DNA of 64,000 nucleotides, from assembly GCA_963707465.1 (NCBI GenBank), contig CAVPQK010000011.1, positions 310,001-374,000 of the forward strand, written 5' to 3'. This document shows, piece by piece, positions 10,230-18,028 of this stretch; position 1 is the stretch's first letter, and every line of letters begins with the position of its first letter. This DNA comes from Bog-159 sp963707465. GTDB taxonomy: Bacteria > Acidobacteriota > Terriglobia > Bryobacterales > Bryobacteraceae. The position numbers were made by a program, and so were the translations under genes. The notes under the pieces were generated by a model, which saw only the letters and a list, made by a program, of their open reading frames with translations, did no database searches and had not been told where the DNA came from.

Positions 10230-10387
10230 TAGTGATCCTTGGAAGGCGGCGCCTCCGCAGCCATGCCCAGATCCGCCACCGAACCCCGGCCCGTGGGCTC
10301 GTCTATCAAATCCAGCACCTCCTGTTCCACAACCCGCGACCGCATGCTGTCACGAGTGTCATAGCCGGCGAGACGGGAGTCCTCCAT
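10229..10387 (-). CDS. Unrecognised 52-residue protein coupled to ptuA
   Basis: It reads MEDSRLAGYDTRDSM... and ends APPSKDH. Its TAA stop shares a base with the ptuA ATG (TAATG), the arrangement of coupled translation. Codons favour G/C at third positions. An in-frame TAG lies 48 bases before the ATG. No strong ribosome binding site is visible (GGGATGG lies 6 bases before the ATG). I recognise no family; it is acidic in the middle (EQEVLDLIDE). It could be an extra component or regulator of the Septu-like operon, or a chance frame. Confidence 0.45.
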   Translation of the reverse strand: MEDSRLAGYDTRDSMRSRVVEQEVLDLIDEPTGRGSVADLGMAAEAPPSKDH

Positions 10388-10432
10388 GGTATTCCATCCC
10401 AGTCTAACTTGGTTTGTAGCTTCTGTCCCGCC

Positions 10433-11293
10433 CTACGGCGCAGGCTCCACGTGCACCAGCACATCCGCCACCCACGGCAGCGTCTCCTTAATCACGATCC
10501 GCACCTGCGTGGCGATCACATGCGATTGCCGCACCGTGATTTCCGGGTCCACTTCCAGGTGCAAATCGACATGATATTGCAGGCCCGTCTTCCGCGCGTA
10601 GCACTTCTCCACGCCGCGCACGCCCGGCACCGTCTCCGCCGCGCCGCGCACCTTCGCCATGCTTTCCTGGTCCGGCATGGTGTCCATCAGTTGCAGCGTC
10701 GTATCGCGCGTGACTCGCAGTCCGGTGAAGATCACCAGCAGCCCCACCGCGAAGGCGCCCCAGTGGTCCGCGGACCCGAATCGATGCGGCGCCACGATCG
10801 AGAACGAAACAGCTACCAGCGCGGCCAGCGCCGAGAGGATATCCACCGAGTCGTTCCAGGCATCCGCCACCAGCGCCGCGCTGCGGATCTTCTTCCCATA
10901 GTGGAATTTGACGCTGGAGAGCAGGCTCTTCGCCACCGCCGAACCAATCAACGGCCAAATCACAAACGGCGCGAGCGGGGCCGCGGCGGAGCCGATCAGG
11001 CGCACGGCATTCCCCGAAATTGCCAGACCGGCCAGCACCAGCATAAAGCCCACGAACAGGCCTGTCACGGTCTCCACGCGGCCGTGACCGTACGGATGGT
11101 CCCAATCAGCGGGCTTGGCGGCCAGCGTCAACCCCAGCAGCACAATGCCCGACGCAAACACGTCGCCCACCGACTCCAGTCCATCCGCGACCACCGCGGT
11201 GGAATGCCCCATCAGTCCGGCGGTAATCTTGATTGCCGCCAGGGCGCCGCTGACGGCCATCCCGGCAAGCGCTACGCGTTGGCCGACTTGCAA
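10433..11293 (-). CDS. Cation diffusion facilitator family transporter
   Basis: 286 residues with about five to six membrane helices and a C-terminal cytoplasmic ferredoxin-like domain (~205-286, QYHVDLHLEVDPEITVRQSHVIA). It shows the CDF motifs ADGLESVGD in helix 2, DHPYGHGR in the loop after it, and ADAWNDSVD in helix 5. The family exports divalent metals such as Zn, Mn, Fe or Cd in exchange for protons. The usual His of helix 5 is Asn, so metal preference cannot be assigned. It starts four bases after the myo-inositol oxygenase stop and is probably co-transcribed with it. Confidence 0.88.
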   Translation of the reverse strand: MQVGQRVALAGMAVSGALAAIKITAGLMGHSTAVVADGLESVGDVFASGIVLLGLTLAAKPADWDHPYGHGRVETVTGLFVGFMLVLAGLAISGNAVRLIGSAAAPLAPFVIWPLIGSAVAKSLLSSVKFHYGKKIRSAALVADAWNDSVDILSALAALVAVSFSIVAPHRFGSADHWGAFAVGLLVIFTGLRVTRDTTLQLMDTMPDQESMAKVRGAAETVPGVRGVEKCYARKTGLQYHVDLHLEVDPEITVRQSHVIATQVRIVIKETLPWVADVLVHVEPAP

Positions 11294-11297
11294 TGTC

Positions 11298-12137
11298 TCA
11301 CCAACTCACTTGCGCCGGAAAATACTCCGCGATCAGCTCTTCGTAATACGGCCGCAGCGCACCGGCATCGGGCCGCTCGGCGCTCTTCGAATACAGATCG
11401 TAAGGGTTGAACGCGCGCACCCATTCGAACATCCGCCGGTCCCCATCGTTCATCAGGTAATCATAGCCGCGCTCCCGGTGGCCGGCATAGAACGAATGAT
11501 ACCGGATCATGTAGAGCGCTTCCTCCGGCAAGTAGTCCTTCACCACGTGATACAGATACTCGTCATGTCCCCAGGAAAGATCGACCTTGTCGAGACCGCA
11601 GCCCTCTTCGTAAATGCCGGTGCGCGTCTGGTAGGCGGGCACGGCGGCGTCGGAGTTTGCCGCGAACAATTCCGGATACACGATCTTGTCCGACCACGCG
11701 CAGCCCACCGGAAAAGTGTCGCCCACCACCGCCCACTGCGGCTCGCCGTATAGGCACAGGGCCTTGCCCAGATCGTGAATCAGTCCCGCTAGCACGAACC
11801 ATCGCGGATGCCCATCGGCGCGGATCGCTTCCGCGGTTTGCAGGCAATGCTCGATTTGCGAGAGATCGGTGTCCGGATCGCTATCGTCCACCAGCGTATT
11901 CAGGTATTCCAGCGCTTCCCAAATACCCATCCGGCGACGATCGAGCGCCAGGTACTGCCGCTTCTTTTCCTGCACGAACGCGCGCGTCTGGTGGGTGTGG
12001 TTGAGGCGATAGAACTCGCGCACTACCGGCGGCGCTTCCGGAGTGTATTGCCGGAATCCATCCTGTGCGCGATTCGGGTCGTAGCGGTCTTTCACGAAAT
12101 CGTCCCACTGTTCCAGGCTCTCGAGCGGACCGTGCAT
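11298..12137 (-). CDS. Myo-inositol oxygenase
   Basis: 279 residues that follow the eukaryotic-type MIOX fold throughout. The diiron HD-like ligands sit in HTHQT, LIHDLGK, GHDEYLY and RYHSF, and the family-specific NPYDLYSKS is near the C-terminus. The enzyme opens myo-inositol with O2 to give D-glucuronate. Start and length match the family. No uronate catabolism genes lie next to it; the neighbours are a metal transporter downstream and a divergent S1/P1 nuclease. MIOX-like genes are sporadic in bacteria but known in Bacteroidetes and acidobacteria. Confidence 0.9.
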   Translation of the reverse strand: MHGPLESLEQWDDFVKDRYDPNRAQDGFRQYTPEAPPVVREFYRLNHTHQTRAFVQEKKRQYLALDRRRMGIWEALEYLNTLVDDSDPDTDLSQIEHCLQTAEAIRADGHPRWFVLAGLIHDLGKALCLYGEPQWAVVGDTFPVGCAWSDKIVYPELFAANSDAAVPAYQTRTGIYEEGCGLDKVDLSWGHDEYLYHVVKDYLPEEALYMIRYHSFYAGHRERGYDYLMNDGDRRMFEWVRAFNPYDLYSKSAERPDAGALRPYYEELIAEYFPAQVSW

Positions 12138-12175
12138 GGCGCACCCTCCTGGTAGCCATTATACTGGCTGTATCG

Positions 12176-13081
12176 ATGCGGAGAACCATTGTCACTTTAT
12201 TGTTACTGGCCCCCGGCCAGGCCTGGTGTTGGGGCGACGAAGGACATCAGACCGTCGCGCGTATCGCCGCCGCGCACTTGACGGAGCGCGCCCGCCAGGC
12301 CGTCGAGAAACTCTTGCAGCAGGACGCTACCTTCGCTGCGGGCGCTGTGCCGGCCGATACGCTGCCCGAAATCATGGCGCGCGCGGCCATCTGGCCCGAT
12401 CACATGCCCGGCGGCAAGGGCGCGACCGCGCCCTGGCACTACATCGATATCGGCCTCTTCGAAGGCCCGTCCCACATCGCGGAGCGCTGCCCGAAAGGGA
12501 ATTGCATTGTCGCCAAGATGACCCAATACCTGGTGAATCTGAAGCAGCATCGCGCCGATGGATCCTGGCCCGAATCGAAGGAATTGGCCTTCCTGATGCA
12601 CTTCGCGGGCGATATTCATCAGCCGCTGCATTGCGTGAGCGACGCCGACGCCGGCGGCAACTGCGTGAACGTGGTGGGCTTCGAACCCATGCACAACCTG
12701 CACGCCGTTTGGGACATTACGCTGGTGAACAAACTGATGGCCCAGGATGGCCCGGGCATGATGGCCGGCATGGAATCGCGCTTCCACGCCAAACTGCACC
12801 ACTGGCAGGACTACGGCAGCATCGAAAAAATCGCCGCCGAGTCGTTTGGTCTCGCCAAAACGCAGGTATATGGCAAGGCCCGCCCGCGTCTTCCGGTGAT
12901 CCCCACGTTCGTCGAAGTGCAGCCGCGCAATTGCGCCACCGAAGCGCCGCAAAGCTTGCGCGACGTCAAGGTGGACGGGCCGCGCTCCTACGGCGCGGGC
13001 TCGCTCAACGTCGTGCGCATGCAGTTGTACAAGGGCGGCGTCCGGCTGGCGGCGATGCTCAACGCGATTTACGGGGATTAG
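12176..13081 (+). CDS. Secreted S1/P1-type nuclease
   Basis: 301 residues. A signal peptide (MRRTIVTLLLLAPGQAWC) would be cleaved to leave Trp at the mature N-terminus: WGDEGH matches the family, where the N-terminal Trp and nearby His bind zinc. Further zinc ligands are in the LAFLMHFAGDIHQPLH block and HNLHAVWD. These enzymes cut single-stranded DNA and RNA and act as 3'-nucleotidases outside the cell, often for phosphate or nucleoside scavenging. It is divergent from the MIOX gene, 38 bases away, and its end overlaps the Uma2 gene by four bases on the opposite strand. Confidence 0.92.
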   Translation: MRRTIVTLLLLAPGQAWCWGDEGHQTVARIAAAHLTERARQAVEKLLQQDATFAAGAVPADTLPEIMARAAIWPDHMPGGKGATAPWHYIDIGLFEGPSHIAERCPKGNCIVAKMTQYLVNLKQHRADGSWPESKELAFLMHFAGDIHQPLHCVSDADAGGNCVNVVGFEPMHNLHAVWDITLVNKLMAQDGPGMMAGMESRFHAKLHHWQDYGSIEKIAAESFGLAKTQVYGKARPRLPVIPTFVEVQPRNCATEAPQSLRDVKVDGPRSYGAGSLNVVRMQLYKGGVRLAAMLNAIYGD

Positions 13082-13584
13082 CCGAGAACTTCGGCGAGCG
13101 GAACAATGAACTCCGGATCGGAGGTGCGCAAGATGCCGTCGCGAACTTCGGCGGCCGCGCCGGCGGTGTAAATCCAGGCCCTGCGCTGATAGGGGTCGAC
13201 AACCCACACGTAGGGTACGCCGAATCGCAGGTAGTCGCCTATCTTCTCCTGCATGCGGTTCAGCCGGTCTTCCGGCGACAGAACTTCAATGCATAGAAAA
13301 GGAGGCTCCCTCAGGATGGTTCCCTCAGGTTCCGCGAGCATCACGCAGACATCCGGCACACGGTATCGCGTCGGAGAGACCTGGACGCGGCATTCTTGAA
13401 GCGCGAAGTTATTCCGCTGCTTTTCGCGCTCATAAAAACTGATCACCAATTTGCGTTGAGCCTTTGCATGAGGTATCTCGCCCACATTTCTCTCCACCAG
13501 CACGCCATCCACGTAATCGCAATCCGGATGATAGGTGTTATGCAGGTACTCCTCTACGGGAACCCAATTCGGCGCCGCGCTCAT
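13078..13584 (-). CDS. Uma2 family (DUF820) putative endonuclease-fold protein
   Basis: 168 residues. It has the restriction-endonuclease-like core of the family: VDGVLVE, then RVPDVCVM with the metal-binding Asp, and FLCIEVLSPED with the catalytic-position Glu. Uma2 genes are widespread in acidobacteria and cyanobacteria, often in many copies, and their role is unproven. It converges with the S1/P1 nuclease gene (four-base overlap) and stands downstream of the cytochrome gene on the same strand, 13 bases after that gene's stop. Confidence 0.88.
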   Translation of the reverse strand: MSAAPNWVPVEEYLHNTYHPDCDYVDGVLVERNVGEIPHAKAQRKLVISFYEREKQRNNFALQECRVQVSPTRYRVPDVCVMLAEPEGTILREPPFLCIEVLSPEDRLNRMQEKIGDYLRFGVPYVWVVDPYQRRAWIYTAGAAAEVRDGILRTSDPEFIVPLAEVLG

Positions 13585-13596
13585 GTAGCAATTATG

Positions 13597-14673
13597 TCAC
13601 ATCCTCGCAACAGCCCGTTTCGCCGGCACGCCCTTCGTATGGCAATCCAAGCACTTGGCGGAATGGATATTGTGCCCGCTCTTCGGCGAGAGAAACGTGG
13701 TATCCATCTTCTCCACATCCAATCCGCAGTTCGATAGGCGCGGATGGCAATTCGCGCATGAGGCGCGCGTCTGCTGCCCGTGCTTCTGATGGCACGCCAG
13801 GCAACTGAGCCCTTCGTGAATGCCGCGCCCGGTGCGGTCGTCGCCCGATCCGGCCTGCCGCGTGGAGAGCGGCGCGTGGCATTGGTAGCACAGCCCCTGC
13901 CGCTGGTCGGGGCTCATGCGAACGGCGCGCACTCCGTCCAGTATCTGCGGAAGCGCCAGGTTGGCATCCGCCACGTGCCCCATCTCGCGGCGATCGAATA
14001 GCGCCAGCGATGGCCGGTAAACCGGCTCGCGCGCCGATGAACGAAGCGCCCGCGCCATGCGCTCCGGTTGCTGTCCCAGCGGCTCGCCATGCCGGTGCAT
14101 CTGGTGACACGCCAGGCACGGAATCGCCGGCACATTAGTCCAGCGCGCATCCGTCATCTTCCACGGCCCCTGCCTGTCGATGGGCGTCACCAGGTCGCGT
14201 ATGCCGCCTTCATACTGCATGCCGTGGCAGCGCAGGCAATCGTCCATCAGCAGGCGCTCGTGATTCTGTTTCTGGTCCAGGAAGAACTTGGCGAACTTCG
14301 CGCCGTGCGGCCCCGCCTGCCAGTCCGCGAATTCCTGGGCGTGACACGTCTTGCAGCGCCCGATCATCGCGCTGACGTCCAGGCCCTTCAGTCGGATCTG
14401 CTCCGGCACATCGCCGCCCACGTGCCTGACCAAACGCCGGGAATTGTCCGCGACCGAACTGTCGTGGCAGGTCAGGCACGGCACGCCGCGGTGCGTGGAT
14501 TCGCGCCACGAGTTCAGGTTCTCGCGAATCTCGTGACAGCTCGCGCAGCCCTCGCCCGCGGTCGACCGGTAATACACGCTGGATGCCGGCAGCATCAACA
14601 GCAGCAGGCATGGCAGCGCCGCCGCCAACCACCACAGGCGCGTGCGCCTCACTTGTAACGGGTGCCCTTCCAC
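13597..14673 (-). CDS. Nine-heme c-type cytochrome, membrane-anchored
   Basis: 358 residues with nine CxxCH heme motifs (CASCH, CLTCH, CKTCH, CLRCH, CLACH twice, CYQCH, CANCH, CLDCH). An N-terminal hydrophobic segment (~12-32) follows positive residues and could be an anchor or an uncleaved signal, as in NapC/NirT-like cytochromes. Its start lies inside the 3' end of the GMC oxidoreductase gene (25-base overlap). The likely role is to pass electrons from the GMC flavoenzyme to the respiratory chain. The usual partner in gluconate dehydrogenases is a three-heme cytochrome, so a nine-heme partner is unusual. Confidence 0.88.
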   Translation of the reverse strand: MEGHPLQVRRTRLWWLAAALPCLLLLMLPASSVYYRSTAGEGCASCHEIRENLNSWRESTHRGVPCLTCHDSSVADNSRRLVRHVGGDVPEQIRLKGLDVSAMIGRCKTCHAQEFADWQAGPHGAKFAKFFLDQKQNHERLLMDDCLRCHGMQYEGGIRDLVTPIDRQGPWKMTDARWTNVPAIPCLACHQMHRHGEPLGQQPERMARALRSSAREPVYRPSLALFDRREMGHVADANLALPQILDGVRAVRMSPDQRQGLCYQCHAPLSTRQAGSGDDRTGRGIHEGLSCLACHQKHGQQTRASCANCHPRLSNCGLDVEKMDTTFLSPKSGHNIHSAKCLDCHTKGVPAKRAVARM

Positions 14674-16295
14674 CCCTTCACCAAATGATCCGAAGCGCGA
14701 TAGGCGTTCGCCATGATCGTCAGCGCCGGGTTGAATCCGCCGTTAGTCACGTGCACGCTGCCGTCGATCACGAACAGGTTGTCGATCTCATGCACCTGGC
14801 AATAGCGGTTCACCACCGACATCTTGGGATCGTCGCCCATGCGGCACGTGCCGGCCTGGTGCTGCCCGCCCGAGACTCCCCGCCCCGCCAGTTTCTTCCA
14901 CGTGCGCACCGCCCCGGCTTCCTTCAGCCACGCTTCGGCTTTGGCCGCCGCAAAAGCCCCGATCTCGATGGTGTGCGGATGCCTGTCTCCTGAAAGCCGC
15001 GCTACCGGAATGCCCCAATGGTCGGCCACGCTCGGATCCACGTCCACGCGCGAGTCGAACAGGGGCATCTCCTGCGTGGGTCCCTGAATGGCAATCGCTC
15101 GCCGGTAAAACTTCCGCATGAAGTCCTTGTGCTGCTGGCCCCACTTGGGCACGTCCGGCGGCAGCATGCCCACGAACTGGTACGGCAGCCGGATGAACTC
15201 GTTGGCCAGCATCGCACCGCCCGCCAGTCCCGGGTTCCCGTGATTGTAATCGGACACCGCGATGGAAGCGCCCGGACCCAGATCGTCGTAGATATCTTCC
15301 GGCATGATGCCGAACGCGCCCGTGTAGCTGTGGCCCTGGAAGTTGCGCCCGACCCAGTCATAGCGATTGCCCAGGCCGTGCGGGAACAGCGCGCACTTCG
15401 AATTCAGCAGCAGTCGCGCCGATTCCACGGCCGCGCTCGAAACCACCACCAGGTCGGCATCCTGCCGGCGCAACCGGTCGTGCGTATCGAAGTACTCGAC
15501 GCCCGTGGCCCGCCCGCGCTCATCGGTCAGGATCTGGCGGGTCATGCACTCCGTGCGCAGCTCGCAATTCCCCGTCGCCAGCGCTTTAGGGATCACAGTG
15601 TTTTGCGTGCCGCACTTGGCGTTCACTTCGCACGCGAAGCCCACGCACCAGCGGCAGCGCATGCACGGCCCGCGCCCGCCATACGGCACGCTGTTGCGCA
15701 GCATCGGAATGTGGAACGGATGCAGCCCCAGCCGCTTCGCCGCCGGTTGCAAAATCTCGAACTCGCGGTTGGGCCCGAGCGGCGGCATGGGCAGCGGCTT
15801 GCGGCGCGGCGCGCGGAACGGATTTCCCGAATCGTCGCCCGAGACGCCGATCTCCCATTCGGCCTTCTCGTAATAGGGCTCCAGATCGTCGTAGGATATG
15901 GGCCAATCTTCCAGCGTGCTGCCGGCCACGTGACCGTACGTGGACCGCATGCGGAAATCCCGCTCCATATAACGCCAGGCCATGGCGCCGTAGCTGACCG
16001 TACCGCCGCCGACGCAGGCCGCATTGTTGCTGTAGCCTGGACCGCTGGCCCGCACCACATGCGCGCGGCCCTTCAGATCCACCGCCACGCGCGGATTGCG
16101 CTCGTCATCCGGCCCGAAGGCGTTGCCCAGCGCCGAGGTGCGTTGGTTGCGCAGATCGTCTTTGCGGCAATCGAACGCCGTATACCATTTGCCGCGTTCC
16201 AGCAGGACCACGCTCAGCCCCGCTTCCGCCAGTTCCTTGGCCACGATGCCGCCGCCCGCGCCCGCGCCCACCACCACCGCGTTGACTCGGTTCAC
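14649..16295 (-). CDS. GMC family FAD-dependent oxidoreductase
   Basis: 548 residues from a GTG start that overlaps the previous stop (GTGA). The N-terminus has the FAD-binding VVVGAGAGGGIVAKELAEAG, and the C-terminus the GMC signature region with VSGGQHQAGTCRMG and DGSVHVTNGGFNPALTIMANAYR. It contains a Cys-rich patch (CMRCRWCVGFACEVNAKC) seen in the gluconate/2-keto-sugar dehydrogenase branch, possibly a cofactor site. Substrate is probably a sugar, sugar acid or alcohol in the periplasm. Export would be with the Tat-signal-bearing subunit encoded just upstream. The longer open frame to 16682 is rejected because it overlaps that subunit. Confidence 0.9.
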   Translation of the reverse strand: MNRVNAVVVGAGAGGGIVAKELAEAGLSVVLLERGKWYTAFDCRKDDLRNQRTSALGNAFGPDDERNPRVAVDLKGRAHVVRASGPGYSNNAACVGGGTVSYGAMAWRYMERDFRMRSTYGHVAGSTLEDWPISYDDLEPYYEKAEWEIGVSGDDSGNPFRAPRRKPLPMPPLGPNREFEILQPAAKRLGLHPFHIPMLRNSVPYGGRGPCMRCRWCVGFACEVNAKCGTQNTVIPKALATGNCELRTECMTRQILTDERGRATGVEYFDTHDRLRRQDADLVVVSSAAVESARLLLNSKCALFPHGLGNRYDWVGRNFQGHSYTGAFGIMPEDIYDDLGPGASIAVSDYNHGNPGLAGGAMLANEFIRLPYQFVGMLPPDVPKWGQQHKDFMRKFYRRAIAIQGPTQEMPLFDSRVDVDPSVADHWGIPVARLSGDRHPHTIEIGAFAAAKAEAWLKEAGAVRTWKKLAGRGVSGGQHQAGTCRMGDDPKMSVVNRYCQVHEIDNLFVIDGSVHVTNGGFNPALTIMANAYRASDHLVKGWKGTRYK

Positions 16296-16753
16296 GCCCG
16301 CCCCCGCAGCGGCGGAGACGCCACCCCGAGCATCTTCCAGCTTACGCGCTCGCGGTTGCCGCCATGCCGCGGATCGCCGTAAAAGCCCTGCATGGCGTGG
16401 GCCACCAGCATATCGAAGAATGGCTTGGTTTCGGGATTCCGCTCGATGCGCCGCAGCACCTCGAGTTGCGCCGCGGCGGGCAGTTCCGCGAAGCTCTCGC
16501 TGTCGAGGGCCGCGATCCCCTGCCGGTAGGCTTTCTGCAATGGCTTGTAGAACCCGGCAAGCTGCCGGTCCATGAAGACCACCACGCCGGCTTCCACCGC
16601 GCCCGGGTCCTGGTCCTGGGGAATGATGTGCGCGCAAACGGCCGCGACGGTGCGCGCCTCCTGGACGCTGAAGAACCGCCACGGGCTTTTCGAGCGCGCG
16701 CAGCTTGCCGCGCTGCCTGCCAGGCCCGCGACGATAAACCTCCGGCGATCCAT
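16292..16753 (-). CDS. Gluconate 2-dehydrogenase subunit 3 family protein (Tat signal)
   Basis: 153 residues. The start MDRRRFIVAGLAG is a twin-arginine signal. The body (AVCAHIIPQDQDPGAVEAGVVVFMDRQL ... FYGDPRHGGNRERVSWKMLG) matches the small subunit of membrane gluconate/fructose dehydrogenases, which escorts the GMC subunit through Tat. Its TGA stop overlaps the GTG start of the GMC gene. Together with the nine-heme cytochrome it forms a three-gene periplasmic oxidation module. I start at 16753 because of the Tat motif; longer upstream frames lack support. Confidence 0.88.
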   Translation of the reverse strand: MDRRRFIVAGLAGSAASCARSKSPWRFFSVQEARTVAAVCAHIIPQDQDPGAVEAGVVVFMDRQLAGFYKPLQKAYRQGIAALDSESFAELPAAAQLEVLRRIERNPETKPFFDMLVAHAMQGFYGDPRHGGNRERVSWKMLGVASPPLRGRA

Positions 16754-17153
16754 CCTACTCACAGCGTAGCGGGATTCCACGCCGGTTTCAATTGTATAGA
16801 ATCCTAAACTCCGAATCACCGTGTGCCTTGCACTCGTTGATACGACGTGGGGCAGGCCCTCGGCCTGCGGCGGCCTCTCAGGCCGCCCTTCTGCAATTTC
16901 CGTTCGATTGGAGGAGGCTTTCGATGCTGCCGCGACCGCACTCCTGCGGTCGCTGGGCGCCCGGTTTCTGCCGCCAGAGAGGTTCCCGGAGGTGACCGCC
17001 CGTCGCTCATGACGCAGCACACTCACAAAGGGGCACGGGCAACGGGCAGTTCAATATCGAGCTTCAATACTGGCGCCAATTGGGAACGCCGGCGCGGTCA
17101 AGCTGTCGCAAACTATGGCTTGTCTGGTGAAACGCTGCGGCCCTGGGGAGCTA
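16754..17153. other. 400-base intergenic region without a credible gene
   Basis: It holds a GC-rich palindromic element (16847-16887, listed separately) and a stretch (about 17063-17100) whose translation NTGANWERRR resembles short vestigial frames often seen in Solibacter-like genomes. No ribosome binding site with a convincing coding frame is visible on either strand. Confidence 0.5.
16847..16887 (+). repeat. GC-rich dispersed element, copy 1
   Basis: 41 bases starting GTGGGGCAGGCCCTCGGCC and ending CTCAGGCCGCC. It contains GGCGGCCT-CTC-AGGCCGCC, a perfect short stem. A second copy with only a few differences lies inverted at 44649-44689. It is noncoding and may be a REP-like dispersed repeat. 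Confidence 0.7.
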
Positions 17154-17330
17154 TTATTCCTCCAGGCCGCTGATGCGGTTTTCGTGGTTCTCCATCAGGT
17201 CCAGAAGCCGGCTGAAACGCTCGTTGTATTTGGCGTCCCGTTCGGCGGCCCGCTTCTCTTCGGCCAACTGCATGTGCGCGATCAGTTCGACGGTTTGCGT
17301 CAGGGCCTCCAGCCGTTCGTCGATGGTCAT
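17154..17330 (-). CDS. Small coiled-coil protein beside the CRISPR array
   Basis: 58 residues, starting MTIDERLEALTQTVELIAHM and ending NHENRISGLEE. It is one predicted heptad-rich helix with the shared core AERDAKYNERFSRLLD. The gene at 19833-20051, on the other side of cas4-cas1, encodes a close relative with the same core (ERDAKYNERFTRVLD). Its ribosome binding region (AGAGG) lies inside the degenerate terminal CRISPR repeat, and the array probably reads into it. Function unknown. Similar small helical proteins are common in Solibacter-like genomes, so a CRISPR role is unproven. Confidence 0.65.
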   Translation of the reverse strand: MTIDERLEALTQTVELIAHMQLAEEKRAAERDAKYNERFSRLLDLMENHENRISGLEE

Positions 17331-17343
17331 GTCCAATCTTACC

Positions 17344-17843
17344 TCTCCAATGAGGCCGTGAGCGGGCACTCGCGGAAATGCCAGATTGATCGTGTCCGTG
17401 AGGTTCACGAAGTCGAGCTTCAATGAGGCCGCGAGCGCGCGCTCGCGGAAATTTCTAGTTGCCATTCATACAGCAGCTTCGCGAGCGTCTGCTTCAATGA
17501 GGCCGCGAGCGCGCGCTCGCGGAAATCGCGGGATTCAGGTCTATGTGGATGTGATCGCCACAAGCTTCAATGAGGCCGCGAGCGCGCGCTCGCGGAAATG
17601 ATCCGCGGTATGACGATGCGGATCCCGCTGGCGCGATAGCTGCTTCAATGAGGCCGCGAGCGCGCGCTCGCGGAAATGTCGATCGGAACTGAGGCACGGG
17701 TCTGAGGATCGCTGCGGATGCGCGTCGTCCAGAGCGTTTCAATGAGGCCGCGAGCGCGCGCTCGCGGAAATTTGCCGATCGTATCTGCGAACGCCTCTCG
17801 GCCGGCGGCTTCAATGAGGCCGCGAGCGCGCGCTCGCGGAAAT
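17344..17843 (-). CRISPR. CRISPR array: six full 36-base repeats plus one degenerate repeat, six spacers
   Basis: On the plus strand each repeat is GCTTCAATGAGG, then the perfect 20-base palindrome CCGCGAGCGCGCGCTCGCGG, then AAAT. Full repeats start at 17417, 17491, 17564, 17642, 17736 (second base T) and 17808; a degenerate one is at 17344-17379. Spacers are 37, 38, 37, 42, 58 and 36 bases. The decayed repeat at the left end marks the trailer, so the leader is on the right and transcription is probably leftward. Read that way the repeat ends CCTCATTGAAGC, as in arrays linked to Cas4-Cas1 fusions (type I-G, formerly I-U). The adjacent fusion gene fits this. Confidence 0.96.
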
Positions 17844-18028
17844 AGCTCCATCCCTATCTTATTCAGTTTTCAAGGATCTTTCAGCGCCTTTGCGACCGCC
17901 AGCCGCCGCACCGCCAACTGACCCGATTCTACCACTCCGCCTCAACATGTAAGCCACGCCGCCCCCACCACTTACCACCCCGCGGGCGACCCCGCCATTT
18001 TCGCCGCCGCCCCGCCGCTCGCGGCCCC
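17844..18028 (-). promoter_or_regulatory. Probable CRISPR leader
   Basis: 185 bases between the intact end of the array and the cas4-cas1 stop. The part next to the array (about 17850-17885, TCTTATTCAGTTTTCAAGG) is clearly more AT-rich than its surroundings, as leaders are. It is too short to hold a Cas2 gene, and no frame for one is seen. Assignment rests on array polarity only. Confidence 0.5.

Noticed and set aside
8331..10387. Retron Ec78-like system
   Set aside because: PtuA/PtuB relatives occur in retrons, but no reverse transcriptase or msr/msd-like region is present nearby.
16296..16682. Upstream extension of the GMC oxidoreductase frame
   Set aside because: It overlaps the Tat-signal subunit 3 gene, and the GTG at 16295 gives the expected FAD-binding N-terminus.
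17494..17851. Open frames with repeated ARARG-like segments
   Set aside because: They are translations of the CRISPR repeats.
17844..18028. Cas2 gene between array and cas4-cas1
   Set aside because: The gap is only 185 bases and contains no matching frame.
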